A stretch of 64,000 bases of DNA, taken from positions 620,001-684,000 of the forward strand of contig NZ_CP044127.1 of NCBI RefSeq assembly GCF_016864575.1. Reading direction: 5' to 3'. The position numbers and the translations under genes were made by a program. Origin of the DNA: Rhizobium sp. BG4. Lineage in GTDB: Bacteria; Pseudomonadota; Alphaproteobacteria; Rhizobiales; Rhizobiaceae. The notes under the pieces were generated by a model. The model made no database searches. It was given only the letters and a program-made list of their open reading frames with translations, and was not told where the DNA came from. Positions 44,020 to 53,574 of the stretch are shown here, piece after piece. The first letter of the stretch is position 1. The number at the start of each line of letters is the position of its first letter.

Positions 44020-44457
44020 ATGAAGACCATTTCATATGCGGCTGCGGCACTCGCGGCCACCCTTGCCACCGCGTCCGCTCACGATGTCGCGAAGCCAGGA
44101 CTCGCGTACGATACGAAGGATGCCAAGGTGACGCTCGTCTACGAGCATCCCCTGCCCGACGTTCCCGGCAAGAGCCTCAAGGGCGTCCTCGTCGAGTACG
44201 GCCCCGGCGGCTACAGCTCCGCCCACACGCATGCGAAGTCTGCGCTGATCTATGCCACGGTCCTAGAAGGCGCGATCCAGAGCGCCGTGAATGGTGGCGA
44301 GACGAAGACCTTTACCGCCGGTCAGAACTTCACCGAGCTGCCCGGAGACCGGCACGACGTCAGCGCCAATGCAAGCAAGACTGAACCGGCGAAGCTGCTC
44401 GCCGTCTTCGTCGTCGACACCAGCGACACCGTCCTGACGACGCCGCGCAAGCCGTAA
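44020..44457 (+). CDS. Exported cupin protein (145 aa)
   Basis: A signal peptide (MKTISYAAAALAATLATASA) leads a single cupin domain: VLVEYGPGGYSSAHTHAKSA (metal-binding H-x-H), VLEGAIQSAVNGGETKTFTA, GQNFTELPGDRHDVSANASK. It begins 15 bp after the NmrA-like gene in the same operon. Periplasmic; substrate unknown. Confidence 0.88.
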   Translation: MKTISYAAAALAATLATASAHDVAKPGLAYDTKDAKVTLVYEHPLPDVPGKSLKGVLVEYGPGGYSSAHTHAKSALIYATVLEGAIQSAVNGGETKTFTAGQNFTELPGDRHDVSANASKTEPAKLLAVFVVDTSDTVLTTPRKP

Positions 44458-44550
44458 AGCGTCCTCCGAACCTATTCGCTAAACCACAGATCAACCAACG
44501 ACGGCTTCTCCGGCGATCGGAAAGCCGTGTCCTCAAAAAAGGAAAACAAC

Positions 44551-44997
44551 ATGTCCCGCATGAACTGGTCCGAAGTCGCCCCCGAGGGTGCCAAGGCGCT
44601 CTTCGGTGTCCACCACTATGTCACGGCCAAGACAAACCTGCCGGCAGAGCTGATCCACCTCGTCTTTCTGCGCGTGTCCCAGATCAACGGCTGCGCCCAC
44701 TGCATAGACATGCACAGCCGCGATCTGCGCAAGACGATGTCCATCGACAAGATCACGCTGGTTGCCGTGTGGGACGAGGTGCCTCACCTGTTCAGCGACA
44801 AGGAACGCGCCGCTCTCGCCTGGGCAGAGGAAGTGACAAATGTCAGCCAGACCCATGCGTCGGACGAGGCCTATGCTGCCGCTGCGGCCGCCTTCGACCC
44901 GAAGGACCTCGTCGATCTGACGATCGCGATCGCCGCTATGAACGCCTTCAACCGCCTCGGCGCGCCGTTTCGCCTTCCGGTGGCGGCAAAGGCCTGA
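44551..44997 (+). CDS. AhpD-like/carboxymuconolactone decarboxylase family protein (148 aa)
   Basis: The redox-active AhpD motif is present: SQINGCAHCIDMHSRDLRKT with Cys48 and Cys51 and the following His. Further family parts are EVPHLFSDKERAALAWAEEV and IAAMNAFNRLGAPFR. The start at 44551 (MSRMNW) follows AAAGGA. It is the last gene of the Rrf2 cluster and suggests peroxide or electrophile detoxification. Confidence 0.92.
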   Translation: MSRMNWSEVAPEGAKALFGVHHYVTAKTNLPAELIHLVFLRVSQINGCAHCIDMHSRDLRKTMSIDKITLVAVWDEVPHLFSDKERAALAWAEEVTNVSQTHASDEAYAAAAAAFDPKDLVDLTIAIAAMNAFNRLGAPFRLPVAAKA

Positions 44998-45064
44998 TTT
45001 GGCCCGCAGCACTCGGAAGAAAGTGGCCCGCCGGACTGCGCAAAGGTCCGGCAGGCTGCGCCGA

Positions 45065-45988
45065 CTACAGCGGCGACGAGACCATCCGCGTCGCCATCTC
45101 CCAAAGACGGAAAGCGTTCTGTGCATCAACCGCGTATCTTGCTACTCCCTTGAACGGCAAGGCTCCGCGCTCGTCGACGACAGGGGCTTCCTGGCAGTCA
45201 TCGAAATATTTGCCGGAAATTCCCTCCACAAGCGGCGACGCCGCAAGCAACACCGTCGTGGATGCCCCCTGCTCTATCGTCTTGCGCAGATGCTCGGGTG
45301 TGCGAAGGCCGCCAGTGTGCTTCTGGAGGCCGGTAGCGATCGCTCCGGGGTTGAGGGCGTTCGACGTGATTCCGTCGCATGCCCACGCCTGCCTGATACC
45401 AACGGACATCAGAATGCAGGCCGTCTTCGACTGCCCGTAGGCAAGCAGCGGATCGTAGGGAATGAAGCGGAAGTCTGGATCATCCCAGAATACCGGTGCA
45501 AACAGGTTACCCGTCGAGGCGACGGAAACGACGCGGGCGCCGTTCGCGCTGGCCAGATGCTTTCGCAGGCCAAGCGTCAACGCGAAATGCCCCAGATAGT
45601 TCGTGGCGAACTGCATCTCCCTCCCTTCCGCACTCCTCTGCAGTTCGGGAATGGCCATCACGCCCGCGTTGTTGATGAGGACGTGAAGGGGTTCGTCCCA
45701 GGACTCGGCAAATTCCTGCACGGAGGACAGATCGGAGAGGTCGAGGCGACGAACGCTTAGCCGAGCGGCGGGCATTGCCTGCCTCATCTCGGCGACAGCT
45801 CTCTCGGCCTCGTCCGGGCGGCGCGCCGCGATTGTTACAGCCGCGCCTGCCGCCGCGAGTGCGCGGCTCGTCTCCATCCCGATGCCCGCGGCGCCCCCGG
45901 TGACGATGACATTTCGTCCGGCAAGCTCGACGCCTTCCAGAACGTCAGCGGCGGTCGACGAGAACCCAAATGGGATGGATGAAGTCAT
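45065..45988 (-). CDS. SDR-family oxidoreductase, retinol-dehydrogenase-like (307 aa)
   Basis: An SDR of the longer type: NVIVTGGAAGIGMETSRALA, NNAGVMAIPELQRSAEGREM, FATNYLGHFALTLGLRKHL, VVSVASTG with catalytic Ser and LLAYGQSKTACILMSVGIRQ (Y-x3-K). The start MTSSIPFGFS at 45988 is the best family match. It is divergent from the LysR gene with 62 bp between, the classical LysR-target layout. Confidence 0.9.
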   Translation of the reverse strand: MTSSIPFGFSSTAADVLEGVELAGRNVIVTGGAAGIGMETSRALAAAGAAVTIAARRPDEAERAVAEMRQAMPAARLSVRRLDLSDLSSVQEFAESWDEPLHVLINNAGVMAIPELQRSAEGREMQFATNYLGHFALTLGLRKHLASANGARVVSVASTGNLFAPVFWDDPDFRFIPYDPLLAYGQSKTACILMSVGIRQAWACDGITSNALNPGAIATGLQKHTGGLRTPEHLRKTIEQGASTTVLLAASPLVEGISGKYFDDCQEAPVVDERGALPFKGVARYAVDAQNAFRLWEMATRMVSSPL

Positions 45989-46050
45989 GGTCCTACTCCT
46001 TCGAACATTCGACTTGCCCGAAAGATAAGCGCGTGGCATTCGTGAACTAG

Positions 46051-46998
46051 ATGGCAGAGGTTACACGCAATGATGAGATAATTCGTACAGTCGGCTCGCT
46101 CCCGCCCGGCGAGCTCGCGGCCTTTCTTGCCGTTTCCGAGCACGGCGGCTTTCGTGCCGCCTCGCGAAGGCTCGGCCAGACGCCGTCGGCGCTGAGCCAC
46201 GCGGTCGCCGGACTGGAGAGGCGTCTCAAGGTGAAGCTTTTTCACCGTTCGACCCGGAACGTATCGCTGACGGAACCGGGGCGGAGACTTGCGCAACGGC
46301 TTATGCCGGCGCTTTCGGAAATTGGCCTCGCGGTCGAGGAGCTGCACGAACAGAGCACCTCGTTGTCCGGGCTGATACGGATCAACTGCGACGCCAATGC
46401 CGCCGAGCAGGTCCTGATGCCACTTCTGACCCGCTTCATGAAGCTCCAGCCCACCATGCGCTTCGAAATCCGCTCCGAGGGGAGACTGGTCGATATCGCC
46501 GAAGGAGGATACGACTGTGGGGTCCGGGCGGCCGAACTTGTACCCGACGAGATGGTCGCGGTCGCTATCGGTCCAGACCAGCAGCACATCGTCGTGGCGT
46601 CGCCTGCCTATCTTGGTGGCGCGCCCGCCATCAAGATACCGTCGGACCTTTCGCTGCACCAGTGCGTCCAGCTTCGTATGGCGAACGGGTCGATCTATCG
46701 CTGGGAGTTCCAGCGCCGCGGCGAGGACGTCGTCGTGACAACGCCCGGCAATCTCGTCGTCGACCAGTCCAGACTTCTTTTGGCAGCGGCGTTGGACGGT
46801 ATCGGTCTTGCATATGTGACGCGATGGATGGCGGCCGACGCTCTCGCCAACGGCAAGCTGCAGCAGGTGCTGGACGATTGGACACCGCCCTACCCGGGCC
46901 TTTGTCTCTACTACCCGCGGCACCGCCATCTCGGCTCGGGCATGCGCGCCTTCCTTAATTTCCTGAAGGCCGAAGGATCGTTACGAGCTGCGCCTTGA
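46051..46998 (+). CDS. LysR-family transcriptional regulator (315 aa)
   Basis: The N-terminal HTH (LAAFLAVSEHGGFRAASRRL, GQTPSALSHAVAGLERRLKV, KLFHRSTRNVSLTEPGRRLA) and the substrate-binding domain (LSGLIRINCDANAAEQVLMP, RAAELVPDEMVAVAIGPDQQ, GIGLAYVTRWMAADALANGK) are complete. It likely controls the divergent SDR gene. Confidence 0.93.
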   Translation: MAEVTRNDEIIRTVGSLPPGELAAFLAVSEHGGFRAASRRLGQTPSALSHAVAGLERRLKVKLFHRSTRNVSLTEPGRRLAQRLMPALSEIGLAVEELHEQSTSLSGLIRINCDANAAEQVLMPLLTRFMKLQPTMRFEIRSEGRLVDIAEGGYDCGVRAAELVPDEMVAVAIGPDQQHIVVASPAYLGGAPAIKIPSDLSLHQCVQLRMANGSIYRWEFQRRGEDVVVTTPGNLVVDQSRLLLAAALDGIGLAYVTRWMAADALANGKLQQVLDDWTPPYPGLCLYYPRHRHLGSGMRAFLNFLKAEGSLRAAP

Positions 46999-47105
46999 CG
47001 ACGACCCAAGCGGCACCATTCTCCCGGGCATGAAAGCTGTCGCCCCCTCCTCCCAACGCTCACTCAGATCGCTTCCCGAGATGCCAGAAAGCGTTGGCCG
47101 ATCGC

Positions 47106-47243
47106 ATGTCGGAGGTCACACTTGCGGGCAGTGCGGCCGGCTGGCGTCCCGAAGAGATAGCTGCCGCGCTCGTCGAATTGGCGGACAACGCCATGTTGGC
47201 AGTCCTCGCGACCCGAGACGTTGAACGCAATCTTGCCTTCTGA
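47106..47243 (+). CDS. Possible small protein (45 aa) or gene remnant
   Basis: A short frame from ATG 47106 reads MSEVTLAGSAAGWRPEEIAA, ALVELADNAMLAVLATRDVE, RNLAF. The residue pattern is clearly protein-like and helical. The frame stays open upstream without a good start, so this may be the end of a longer lost gene. Confidence 0.4.
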   Translation: MSEVTLAGSAAGWRPEEIAAALVELADNAMLAVLATRDVERNLAF

Positions 47244-47256
47244 AGAAAGACTGATC

Positions 47257-47560
47257 ATGTGCGGACGCTTTTCCTTCAAGCATGAATGGCCGGACTTCGT
47301 GGATCTTCACGATCTGCTCTGGGATGTCGAGCGCTGCCGCAACACGCGTGCGGGCCGCAACACCGCGCCGACGCGGCAGGTCCTTATGGTGTACAACGAA
47401 GCCAATGGACGCAGGTAGCCGATGAGGCTCGATACCGCGCCGGCGTTTCGAGAAGCTTTCAAGAGCCCGCGATGCGTCGACCGTTCCTTCGTCAAAGGCC
47501 GATGGAGGCATCAGGCACAGCAATTCATCGCCCCGTCGATGTCATCCGCAGATCACTTCC
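47257..47560 (+). pseudogene. SRAP/YedK-like remnant with frameshift
   Basis: The start is classic: MCGRFSFKHEWPDFVDLHDL with catalytic Cys2, then RNTAPTRQVLMVYNEANGR and a stop. Another frame adds LDTAPAFREAFKSPRCVDRS, the middle block of the family, in the usual place. The C-terminal half is missing. It is a dead paralogue of the gene at the left window edge. Confidence 0.8.
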
Positions 47561-47646
47561 ATGACCAGCATGGGCGGCCAACGTCACCGGCGCCGCAACC
47601 AAGCACTCCGAAAGGGAATTTTCAGGCTCGGGAGCGGCTACTGCAC

Positions 47647-50600
47647 CTAAACTTTGTCCTCTTCGACGGCGCCGCTGCGCGCCGGATTTCCTTCTGCGAA
47701 ACGATATGCCCCTGTAGTGGCTAAGGCCTCAGCGAGTTTCGCGGCGTCATAGGGTTTTGCCAAAACGATGGCACCTGTCTCACCGCGCACAGCCGTCGGA
47801 TCCCCGGTGGCGAATACGATCGTCGTTGACGGGTTCAGAGCCCTGGCCTCAGCCGCCAGCTCTAATCCCGATGCGCCTGGTAGATTGAGGTCGGTCATGA
47901 GGATATCGACTTTCATCGTCTGCAGAGCCGCTTCGGCTTCCTCAGCACTTCCCGCCTCGACGACAATCAATCCGGCATCCTGCAGCATCTCGGCCGTATT
48001 GATGCGGATGAGCGCATCGTCCTCGACCAGCAATACAGTTATGCGTGCGACGTGTTCCGCAGTCACCGCCGCTGCGCTCTTGGCGGACGTCACCGGCGTG
48101 TCCAGTTGTGGCAGGGGCTCCGGCGGAAGTCCCGTTGACTTTTGATCTTTACGCTGAGCTTGATTGGCCAAAACATGCCGGAATTTCCGCGCAAGCGCCT
48201 CACGGGTATAGGGCTTCGACAACAGCTCGACCCCTGCATCGAGCTTACCGCCGTGAACAATCGAGTTTTCGGTGTAGCCAGACGTAAACAAGACAGCGAT
48301 ATTCGGCAGTCGTTCTTTCGCCTTGCGGGCGAGTTCGGGGCTTTTGAGCGTGCCTGGCATCACGACGTCAGTGAAAAGAATATCGATCGGAATGCCGCTA
48401 TCGATCACCGTCAGCGCGCTCGATGCATCAACCGCCTTCAGCGTGCGATATCCGAGGTCGGTCAGCATCGCGATGACAGTCTCGCGGACCTGCGCGTCAT
48501 CCTCGACGACAAGGACAGTTTCCGTGCCCCCGACGATCGGCCCATTATCGACGGCGACTTCGACATCTTCCGCCTCCATCGCGCGCGGCAAATAAAGCTT
48601 GATCGTCGTGCCGTGACCAACTTCCGAGTAGATTTTGACATGCCCGCCCGACTGCTTGACAAAGCCGTAGACCATCGACAGGCCGAGACCGGAGCCTTTG
48701 CCCTCTGCCTTCGTCGAGAAAAACGGCTCAAACACCTTCTCGATGATCTCAGGCGGCATGCCCGACCCAGTATCGGTCACCGCCATCATTACATATTGAC
48801 CGGGGGTGACCTCGTCATGCGAGCGCGCATAGGCATCGTCAAGATGCGCATTCGACAGCTCGATGGTGAGTTTACCCCGTCCTTCCATGGCATCGCGTGC
48901 GTTGATCGCGAGATTAAGGAGAGCATTTTCGATCTGCGTCGGGTCGATGAAGGTATTCCAAAGCCCTCCTCCAACAACCGTCTCAACCTCAATGGCTTCG
49001 CCGATTGCGCGTCGGATCATATCATCCATGTCGCGGACGAACCGGCTGATGTTGACCACCTTAGGCTCTAGCGCCTGACGGCGCCCAAAGGCTAGGAGCT
49101 GGCTTGCCAGCTTGGAGCCACGCGATACGCCCGCCATGGCGTTTGCGATCTTCGACTCGGCGCGTTGGTTGCCGGTGACCTCCTTCGAGAGGAGTTGCAG
49201 ATTGCCGCTCACGACCTGCAACAGGTTGTTAAAGTCATGCGCGACGCCGCCGGTCAGTTTCCCGACTGTTTCCATCTTCTGGGCCTGCGCCAGCTTTACT
49301 TCGGCCTGACGGCGCTCGGCGACTTCGGAGATAACCCGCGCCTCAAGATTTTCATTCAGCTGCTTGAGCTGCTCTTCGGCCCGTTCTCGGTGACGGACCT
49401 GGCGAGCAAGCACGTCCGCCTGATCGCGCAAAGTGGCCTCCGCCGCGCGCTGATGGGTGATATCGGTATGTACGCCCACCCATTCGACGATATCGCCATT
49501 TGAACTGATGATCGGCAAGGCCCGGATGGCGAACTGGCGCCAGGCGCCATCGTGTCGGCGGACGCGGTGCTCATGCACATACATGGATTTGGCTTCGACA
49601 GCCGCGTTCCAGGTCGCGACTGAGGCATCCATGTCATCCGGATGCACCGCTTGCGCCCAACCGAAACCTTGATATTGAGCAAAAGTCTGACCGGTGAGTG
49701 CTGCCCACCCCGGTTGTTCTCCGACCATTCTACCATCGGCACTATTGGTCCAGAGGACACCATGCACCGCGTTCATAGCCGTGCGAAAGCGGCTATTGCT
49801 CATTTCCAGCTCGGCTTCGCGCACAGCACGATCTTCGATATCGATGCCAAGGATGTAGACGCCCGGTACTGACCCGTCGGCCTCGACATGGGGTACGTAA
49901 CGGATCTCGAGACGACGCGGCGCGCCGCCGTTGACCGGCATGTCGGCCTCGCCTGTCACGACTTCACCAGCCAATGCGCGATCAATGTCAGGCCGCCGGT
50001 TTTCGTACGGCCCCTGGCCAATCACTGCGCCGATGTGTCTACCGATCATGTCATCAGGCTTCATCCCGAACCACGTCTCGTAGGCATGATTGGCGAAGCG
50101 ATAAATGTGCTGACGGTCCACATACGATATCAGCATCGGCACAGCATCGGTCACGCGGCGGAGTTTACCTTCGCTGTCCTTCATGCGCTTTTCCATCGCG
50201 ACGCGGTCACTGTTGTCGACGACCGTGCACATCACGCCGCCGATTTTGCCATCAGCCTCATATACCGGCGTATAAAAGAGATCGAAGATAAATTCCTCAG
50301 GCCGCCCATCTCGGATGAGCGTCATGCTTTGATCGTGATAGGAACGAAGCTCCCCGCCAAGGCCGGCCTCAAGCATGTCGCGGTTCCAGTCCCAGATCTC
50401 AGGCCAGACTTCCGCGACGTTGCTGCCGAGAGCGCCTGGATGTTTATCGCCTGCGATCTTCGCGTAAGTGTCGTTATAGACCATCACATGGCCCGGTCCC
50501 CACATCAGCACTTTCGCGACCGGAGAGTTCACAATGTTGGCGATAGTCGTGCGGAGTTCGACAGACCAACCGCTCATCGGTCCAAGGGCAGTCGCAGACC

Positions 50601-50814
50601 AGTCTATCTCCCGAATGATTTTTCCGCAGACCCCGCCTCCGATCGGCCACGCTGATGCGACTGTTGCCGCCGGTCTCAGTCCATCGCGAAGCAATCGTAG
50701 CCCCGACTGGACAACCTCACTGGCGTTACTGTAGTCGCCGGACGACAAACATTCGGAGATGAACCCCTCGAGTTCGGGGGTCAACGTGAAATTGCGTGTG
50801 AGACGTTTGGCCAT
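47647..50814 (-). CDS. Hybrid histidine kinase with N-terminal ParD-like antitoxin domain (1055 aa)
   Basis: Residues 1-45 (RNFTLTPELEGFISECLSSG, YSNASEVVQSGLRLLRDG) match the ribbon-helix-helix ParD antitoxin family. PAS-type sensor regions follow (about 65-205, 215-330, 340-458), a coiled coil, HisKA with His526 in GGVAHDFNNLLQ, an ATPase domain (NLAINARDAM, DTGSGMPPEI, GSGLGLSMVYGFVKQSGG) and two receivers with Asp816 (LFTDVVMPG) and Asp975 (LMTDLNLPG). No membrane helices are seen. A DNA-binding antitoxin fused to a cytosolic kinase is unusual. No ParE gene is adjacent. The frame is continuous from the first ATG. Confidence 0.93.
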   Translation of the reverse strand: MAKRLTRNFTLTPELEGFISECLSSGDYSNASEVVQSGLRLLRDGLRPAATVASAWPIGGGVCGKIIREIDWSATALGPMSGWSVELRTTIANIVNSPVAKVLMWGPGHVMVYNDTYAKIAGDKHPGALGSNVAEVWPEIWDWNRDMLEAGLGGELRSYHDQSMTLIRDGRPEEFIFDLFYTPVYEADGKIGGVMCTVVDNSDRVAMEKRMKDSEGKLRRVTDAVPMLISYVDRQHIYRFANHAYETWFGMKPDDMIGRHIGAVIGQGPYENRRPDIDRALAGEVVTGEADMPVNGGAPRRLEIRYVPHVEADGSVPGVYILGIDIEDRAVREAELEMSNSRFRTAMNAVHGVLWTNSADGRMVGEQPGWAALTGQTFAQYQGFGWAQAVHPDDMDASVATWNAAVEAKSMYVHEHRVRRHDGAWRQFAIRALPIISSNGDIVEWVGVHTDITHQRAAEATLRDQADVLARQVRHRERAEEQLKQLNENLEARVISEVAERRQAEVKLAQAQKMETVGKLTGGVAHDFNNLLQVVSGNLQLLSKEVTGNQRAESKIANAMAGVSRGSKLASQLLAFGRRQALEPKVVNISRFVRDMDDMIRRAIGEAIEVETVVGGGLWNTFIDPTQIENALLNLAINARDAMEGRGKLTIELSNAHLDDAYARSHDEVTPGQYVMMAVTDTGSGMPPEIIEKVFEPFFSTKAEGKGSGLGLSMVYGFVKQSGGHVKIYSEVGHGTTIKLYLPRAMEAEDVEVAVDNGPIVGGTETVLVVEDDAQVRETVIAMLTDLGYRTLKAVDASSALTVIDSGIPIDILFTDVVMPGTLKSPELARKAKERLPNIAVLFTSGYTENSIVHGGKLDAGVELLSKPYTREALARKFRHVLANQAQRKDQKSTGLPPEPLPQLDTPVTSAKSAAAVTAEHVARITVLLVEDDALIRINTAEMLQDAGLIVVEAGSAEEAEAALQTMKVDILMTDLNLPGASGLELAAEARALNPSTTIVFATGDPTAVRGETGAIVLAKPYDAAKLAEALATTGAYRFAEGNPARSGAVEEDKV

Positions 50815-50991
50815 AATTGGCTCGTCTCATGGAATTTTGCATGTGTCAACGTGTGGCGCTCCACAAGGGATTCTTGCTCTCGATGACCCGGCTTTCCGCC
50901 AATATTTGGATCTCGATAATCGGAAACGACAGCATCGTTGCTGAGCGCCTTCAGCACAGCTCCAGTGATAGCGATTGCTTGCAGTTCGTTG

Positions 50992-51759
50992 CTAAGCTAC
51001 GGCTAAGACCTGGTCGCCAGGGGCTGCAGGCACTGTCAGGGTTTCAAAGCTCGCTTTTGCCAGTACATAGCCCTGAATGAGCGATACGCCGAGATCTTTC
51101 AGCGTCGCCAGCTCATCGACCGTTTCGACCCCCTCGCACAGAGGGACAATTGCCAGACCCTCGAGCATATCGAGCGTGTGTTTTACAATTTTGCGTCTCA
51201 CCGGATCGACATCGATCCCACGGATCAGATCCATATCCAGCTTCACGATGTCAGGCTGGAAATGGGTTAAAAGCCCAAGACCCGAATGACCCGCCCCGAA
51301 ATCATCGATCGCGGTTTTAAATCCCATGTCTCTGTAGGTGCGAAGGATATGAAGGACGTGTTTGGTATCGAGTTGCTCGTTCTCGGTAAATTCGAAAATA
51401 ATACGATCGAGAGGAAAGCCCGTCTTCATCGCGGTGGCCAGTGTAAGTCGAATACAAGCCCGCGGTTCATAAACGGCGTTCGGCATAAAATTAATTGAAA
51501 GCTTCACGTCATCAGCCGGATCGTAAAGGCCCGAAGCCAATTCGATCGCCTTGACCCGACATTGCTGGTCGAAAGCATAACGATTGCTATCCTTGATCTG
51601 GCTGAGAATCGAACCAGCCCCCTCGCCATTCGGACCCCGCACCAAGGCCTCGTGCGCAAAAACAGCGCCAGTCCTGATATTCACGATAGGCTGAAACGCC
51701 ATCGAGAAAGGAACCTCGAAAGCAGCGCCATCGCGGCAGCCATCACAGTGCGTTGGCAT
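50992..51759 (-). CDS. EAL-domain c-di-GMP phosphodiesterase-like protein (255 aa)
   Basis: Nearly the whole protein is an EAL domain: FQPIVNIRTGAVFAHEALVR (EALVR), KLSINFMPNAVYEPRACIRL, IIFEFTENEQLD, TAIDDFGAGHSGLGLLTHFQ, DIVKLDMDLIRGID and PLCEGVETVDE. The catalytic Glu, Asn, Asp-Asp, Lys and Glu positions all look retained, so activity is plausible. A short Cys/His-containing N-terminus (MPTHCDGCRDG) may bind metal. It lies between two sensory genes. Confidence 0.9.
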   Translation of the reverse strand: MPTHCDGCRDGAAFEVPFSMAFQPIVNIRTGAVFAHEALVRGPNGEGAGSILSQIKDSNRYAFDQQCRVKAIELASGLYDPADDVKLSINFMPNAVYEPRACIRLTLATAMKTGFPLDRIIFEFTENEQLDTKHVLHILRTYRDMGFKTAIDDFGAGHSGLGLLTHFQPDIVKLDMDLIRGIDVDPVRRKIVKHTLDMLEGLAIVPLCEGVETVDELATLKDLGVSLIQGYVLAKASFETLTVPAAPGDQVLAVA

Positions 51760-51914
51760 ATAGAGCCCTCCATCAGATGATAAGCCTTACCGGATCGCCG
51801 ATTAAACTTTCGTTGCTCGGCAATACGATAAATCGCGGTCGTTGCTTAACACTCACCCTTTACATCGCTTCCAGGGACGCGACCTATGGTCCACCGATAC
51901 ACTTGAGGGACGAC

Positions 51915-53426
51915 ATGAGCGAAAATCCTGAGCCGCCGAAGATCAACAAGGGTAGCCTTCAAGAACTGATCGGAGGCCTCAGTGACGGCATCATCCTTTT
52001 AGAAGAGGGAGGCCGGATAGCATGGGCCAATGCAGCAGCCTTTGCCATGCATCGAGTGAGTAGCATTGAGGAACTCGGAGGCGACGCAGCAGGATATCGG
52101 CGAACGTTCACCCTGCGGTATCGTAACAATCATCTTCTGGAGGCAGGCCAATACCCGATAGAGCGGCTTCTCGCTGGCGAAACAATCGACGATGTGACAG
52201 TCGAGATATCGCCGGCAGCCGACCTTGACCTGGTCTGGGTACACACCGTTCGCACGATGTTCATCACCGACGCTGGCGACAAGCCTGACGCACTGGCCCT
52301 GATCGTCAAAGACGAGACCTCACGCTTTGAAGCGGAGGAGCGGTTCGAGCGATCGTTCAATGCCAATCCGGCCCCTGGCCTGATCTGCCGGCTCGACGAT
52401 CAGCGCTTCATTCGTGTCAACGAGGGATTCCTGGAGATGACCGGCTTCACCAAGGACGATGTCATCGGCAGAACCGTCGAGGCGATCGGACTGTTTTCGA
52501 ACTGCGAAACCGCCGATGATGCCCTTTCGAAACTCAACGATGGCCGGGTGATACGCCATCGCGAGGCCTTGGTGCCTCTGCCTGGCGGTGGCGACCGGCT
52601 TGTGATCGTCGCCGGTGAGCCGATTTCCGTGGTCGAAGAACCGTGCATGCTGTTTACCTTCGCCGATCTCGACGCCCGGAGAAAGGCCCAAAACGCACTT
52701 CGCCAGAGCGAAGAGCGGTTTTCAAAATCGTTCCGGCTGTCCCCTGCTCCGGCAGCGATTTCACGGCTCGACGACTTCGTATTTACAGAAGCAAACGACG
52801 CTTTTCTGCAGATTTCCGGATACCAGCTGACGGAAGTTGTCGGCCGGACTGCCGGCGAGCTTCACCTTTGGCAGGACATCGCCGCCAGACGCGCTTTGGA
52901 GCAGAAGCTGCGTGACAATATCTTCGTTCGGGAAGAACCGATGCGGTTGAAACAGAGAGACGGTGATCTTGCAGACTGTCTGGTTTCCGCCGAGCGCGTC
53001 GAAATCAATGACGAGCAGTGTGTTGTCTGGGCGCTTCAGGATGTGACAGAACGCCGGCGCAGCGAGGCGCAGCTCGTCGAGGCGATCGAAAGTGTCATGG
53101 CCGATACGTCATGGTTTAGCCGTTCGATCGTTGAGCGTCTTGCAACGCTCAAGCAAGGGTCGGCAGCCCCGACGACAGAATTGCTGGAGCTCAGCGAGCG
53201 AGAGCGACAAATTCTTGGCCTGATCTGCAACGGCCAGAGCGACGCCGAGATGGGAGAAACGCTCCATCTTTCGAAAAACACCATTCGAAACCACGTCGCT
53301 TCGCTCTATGCGAAGATCGGCGTCAACCGCCGAGCTGCTGCGGTGATTTGGGCGCGTGAGCGCGGCTTTACAGCACCCGATCAAAAACATCGGGTGCAGC
53401 CTGGGAGAAAACCGAGAAAAAAGTGA
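51915..53426 (+). CDS. PAS-domain LuxR-type regulator (503 aa)
   Basis: Three PAS-like domains (about 15-130, 140-265, 275-390; e.g. GGLSDGIILLEEGGRIAWAN, FNANPAPGLICRLDDQRFIR, FRLSPAPAAISRLDDFVFTE) are followed by a LuxR-type HTH (LSERERQILGLICNGQSDAE, LHLSKNTIRNHVASLYAKIG). The start MSENPEPPKI at 51915 is preferred because the upstream in-frame sequence is unlike protein. It is a one-component cytosolic sensor-regulator, divergent from the EAL gene. Confidence 0.88.
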   Translation: MSENPEPPKINKGSLQELIGGLSDGIILLEEGGRIAWANAAAFAMHRVSSIEELGGDAAGYRRTFTLRYRNNHLLEAGQYPIERLLAGETIDDVTVEISPAADLDLVWVHTVRTMFITDAGDKPDALALIVKDETSRFEAEERFERSFNANPAPGLICRLDDQRFIRVNEGFLEMTGFTKDDVIGRTVEAIGLFSNCETADDALSKLNDGRVIRHREALVPLPGGGDRLVIVAGEPISVVEEPCMLFTFADLDARRKAQNALRQSEERFSKSFRLSPAPAAISRLDDFVFTEANDAFLQISGYQLTEVVGRTAGELHLWQDIAARRALEQKLRDNIFVREEPMRLKQRDGDLADCLVSAERVEINDEQCVVWALQDVTERRRSEAQLVEAIESVMADTSWFSRSIVERLATLKQGSAAPTTELLELSERERQILGLICNGQSDAEMGETLHLSKNTIRNHVASLYAKIGVNRRAAAVIWARERGFTAPDQKHRVQPGRKPRKK

Positions 53427-53574
53427 TTTCGACCGCAAAAAAGGTCACGGGATACTAATCGCCCTAGTACTTTCAGCTCTGAGTTTTCACTAGGTGCAGC
53501 CTTATTTTCTCGTTCATGGCGCCGGTCGACACCGGGGTCAGTGATCGAAACGCTGTCTAAGGAAAGGCTGCATT

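Noticed and set aside
48142..49071. Plus-strand frame of about 309 codons opposite the hybrid kinase
   Set aside because: Antisense shadow; no family signature, while the minus strand has a full set of kinase motifs.
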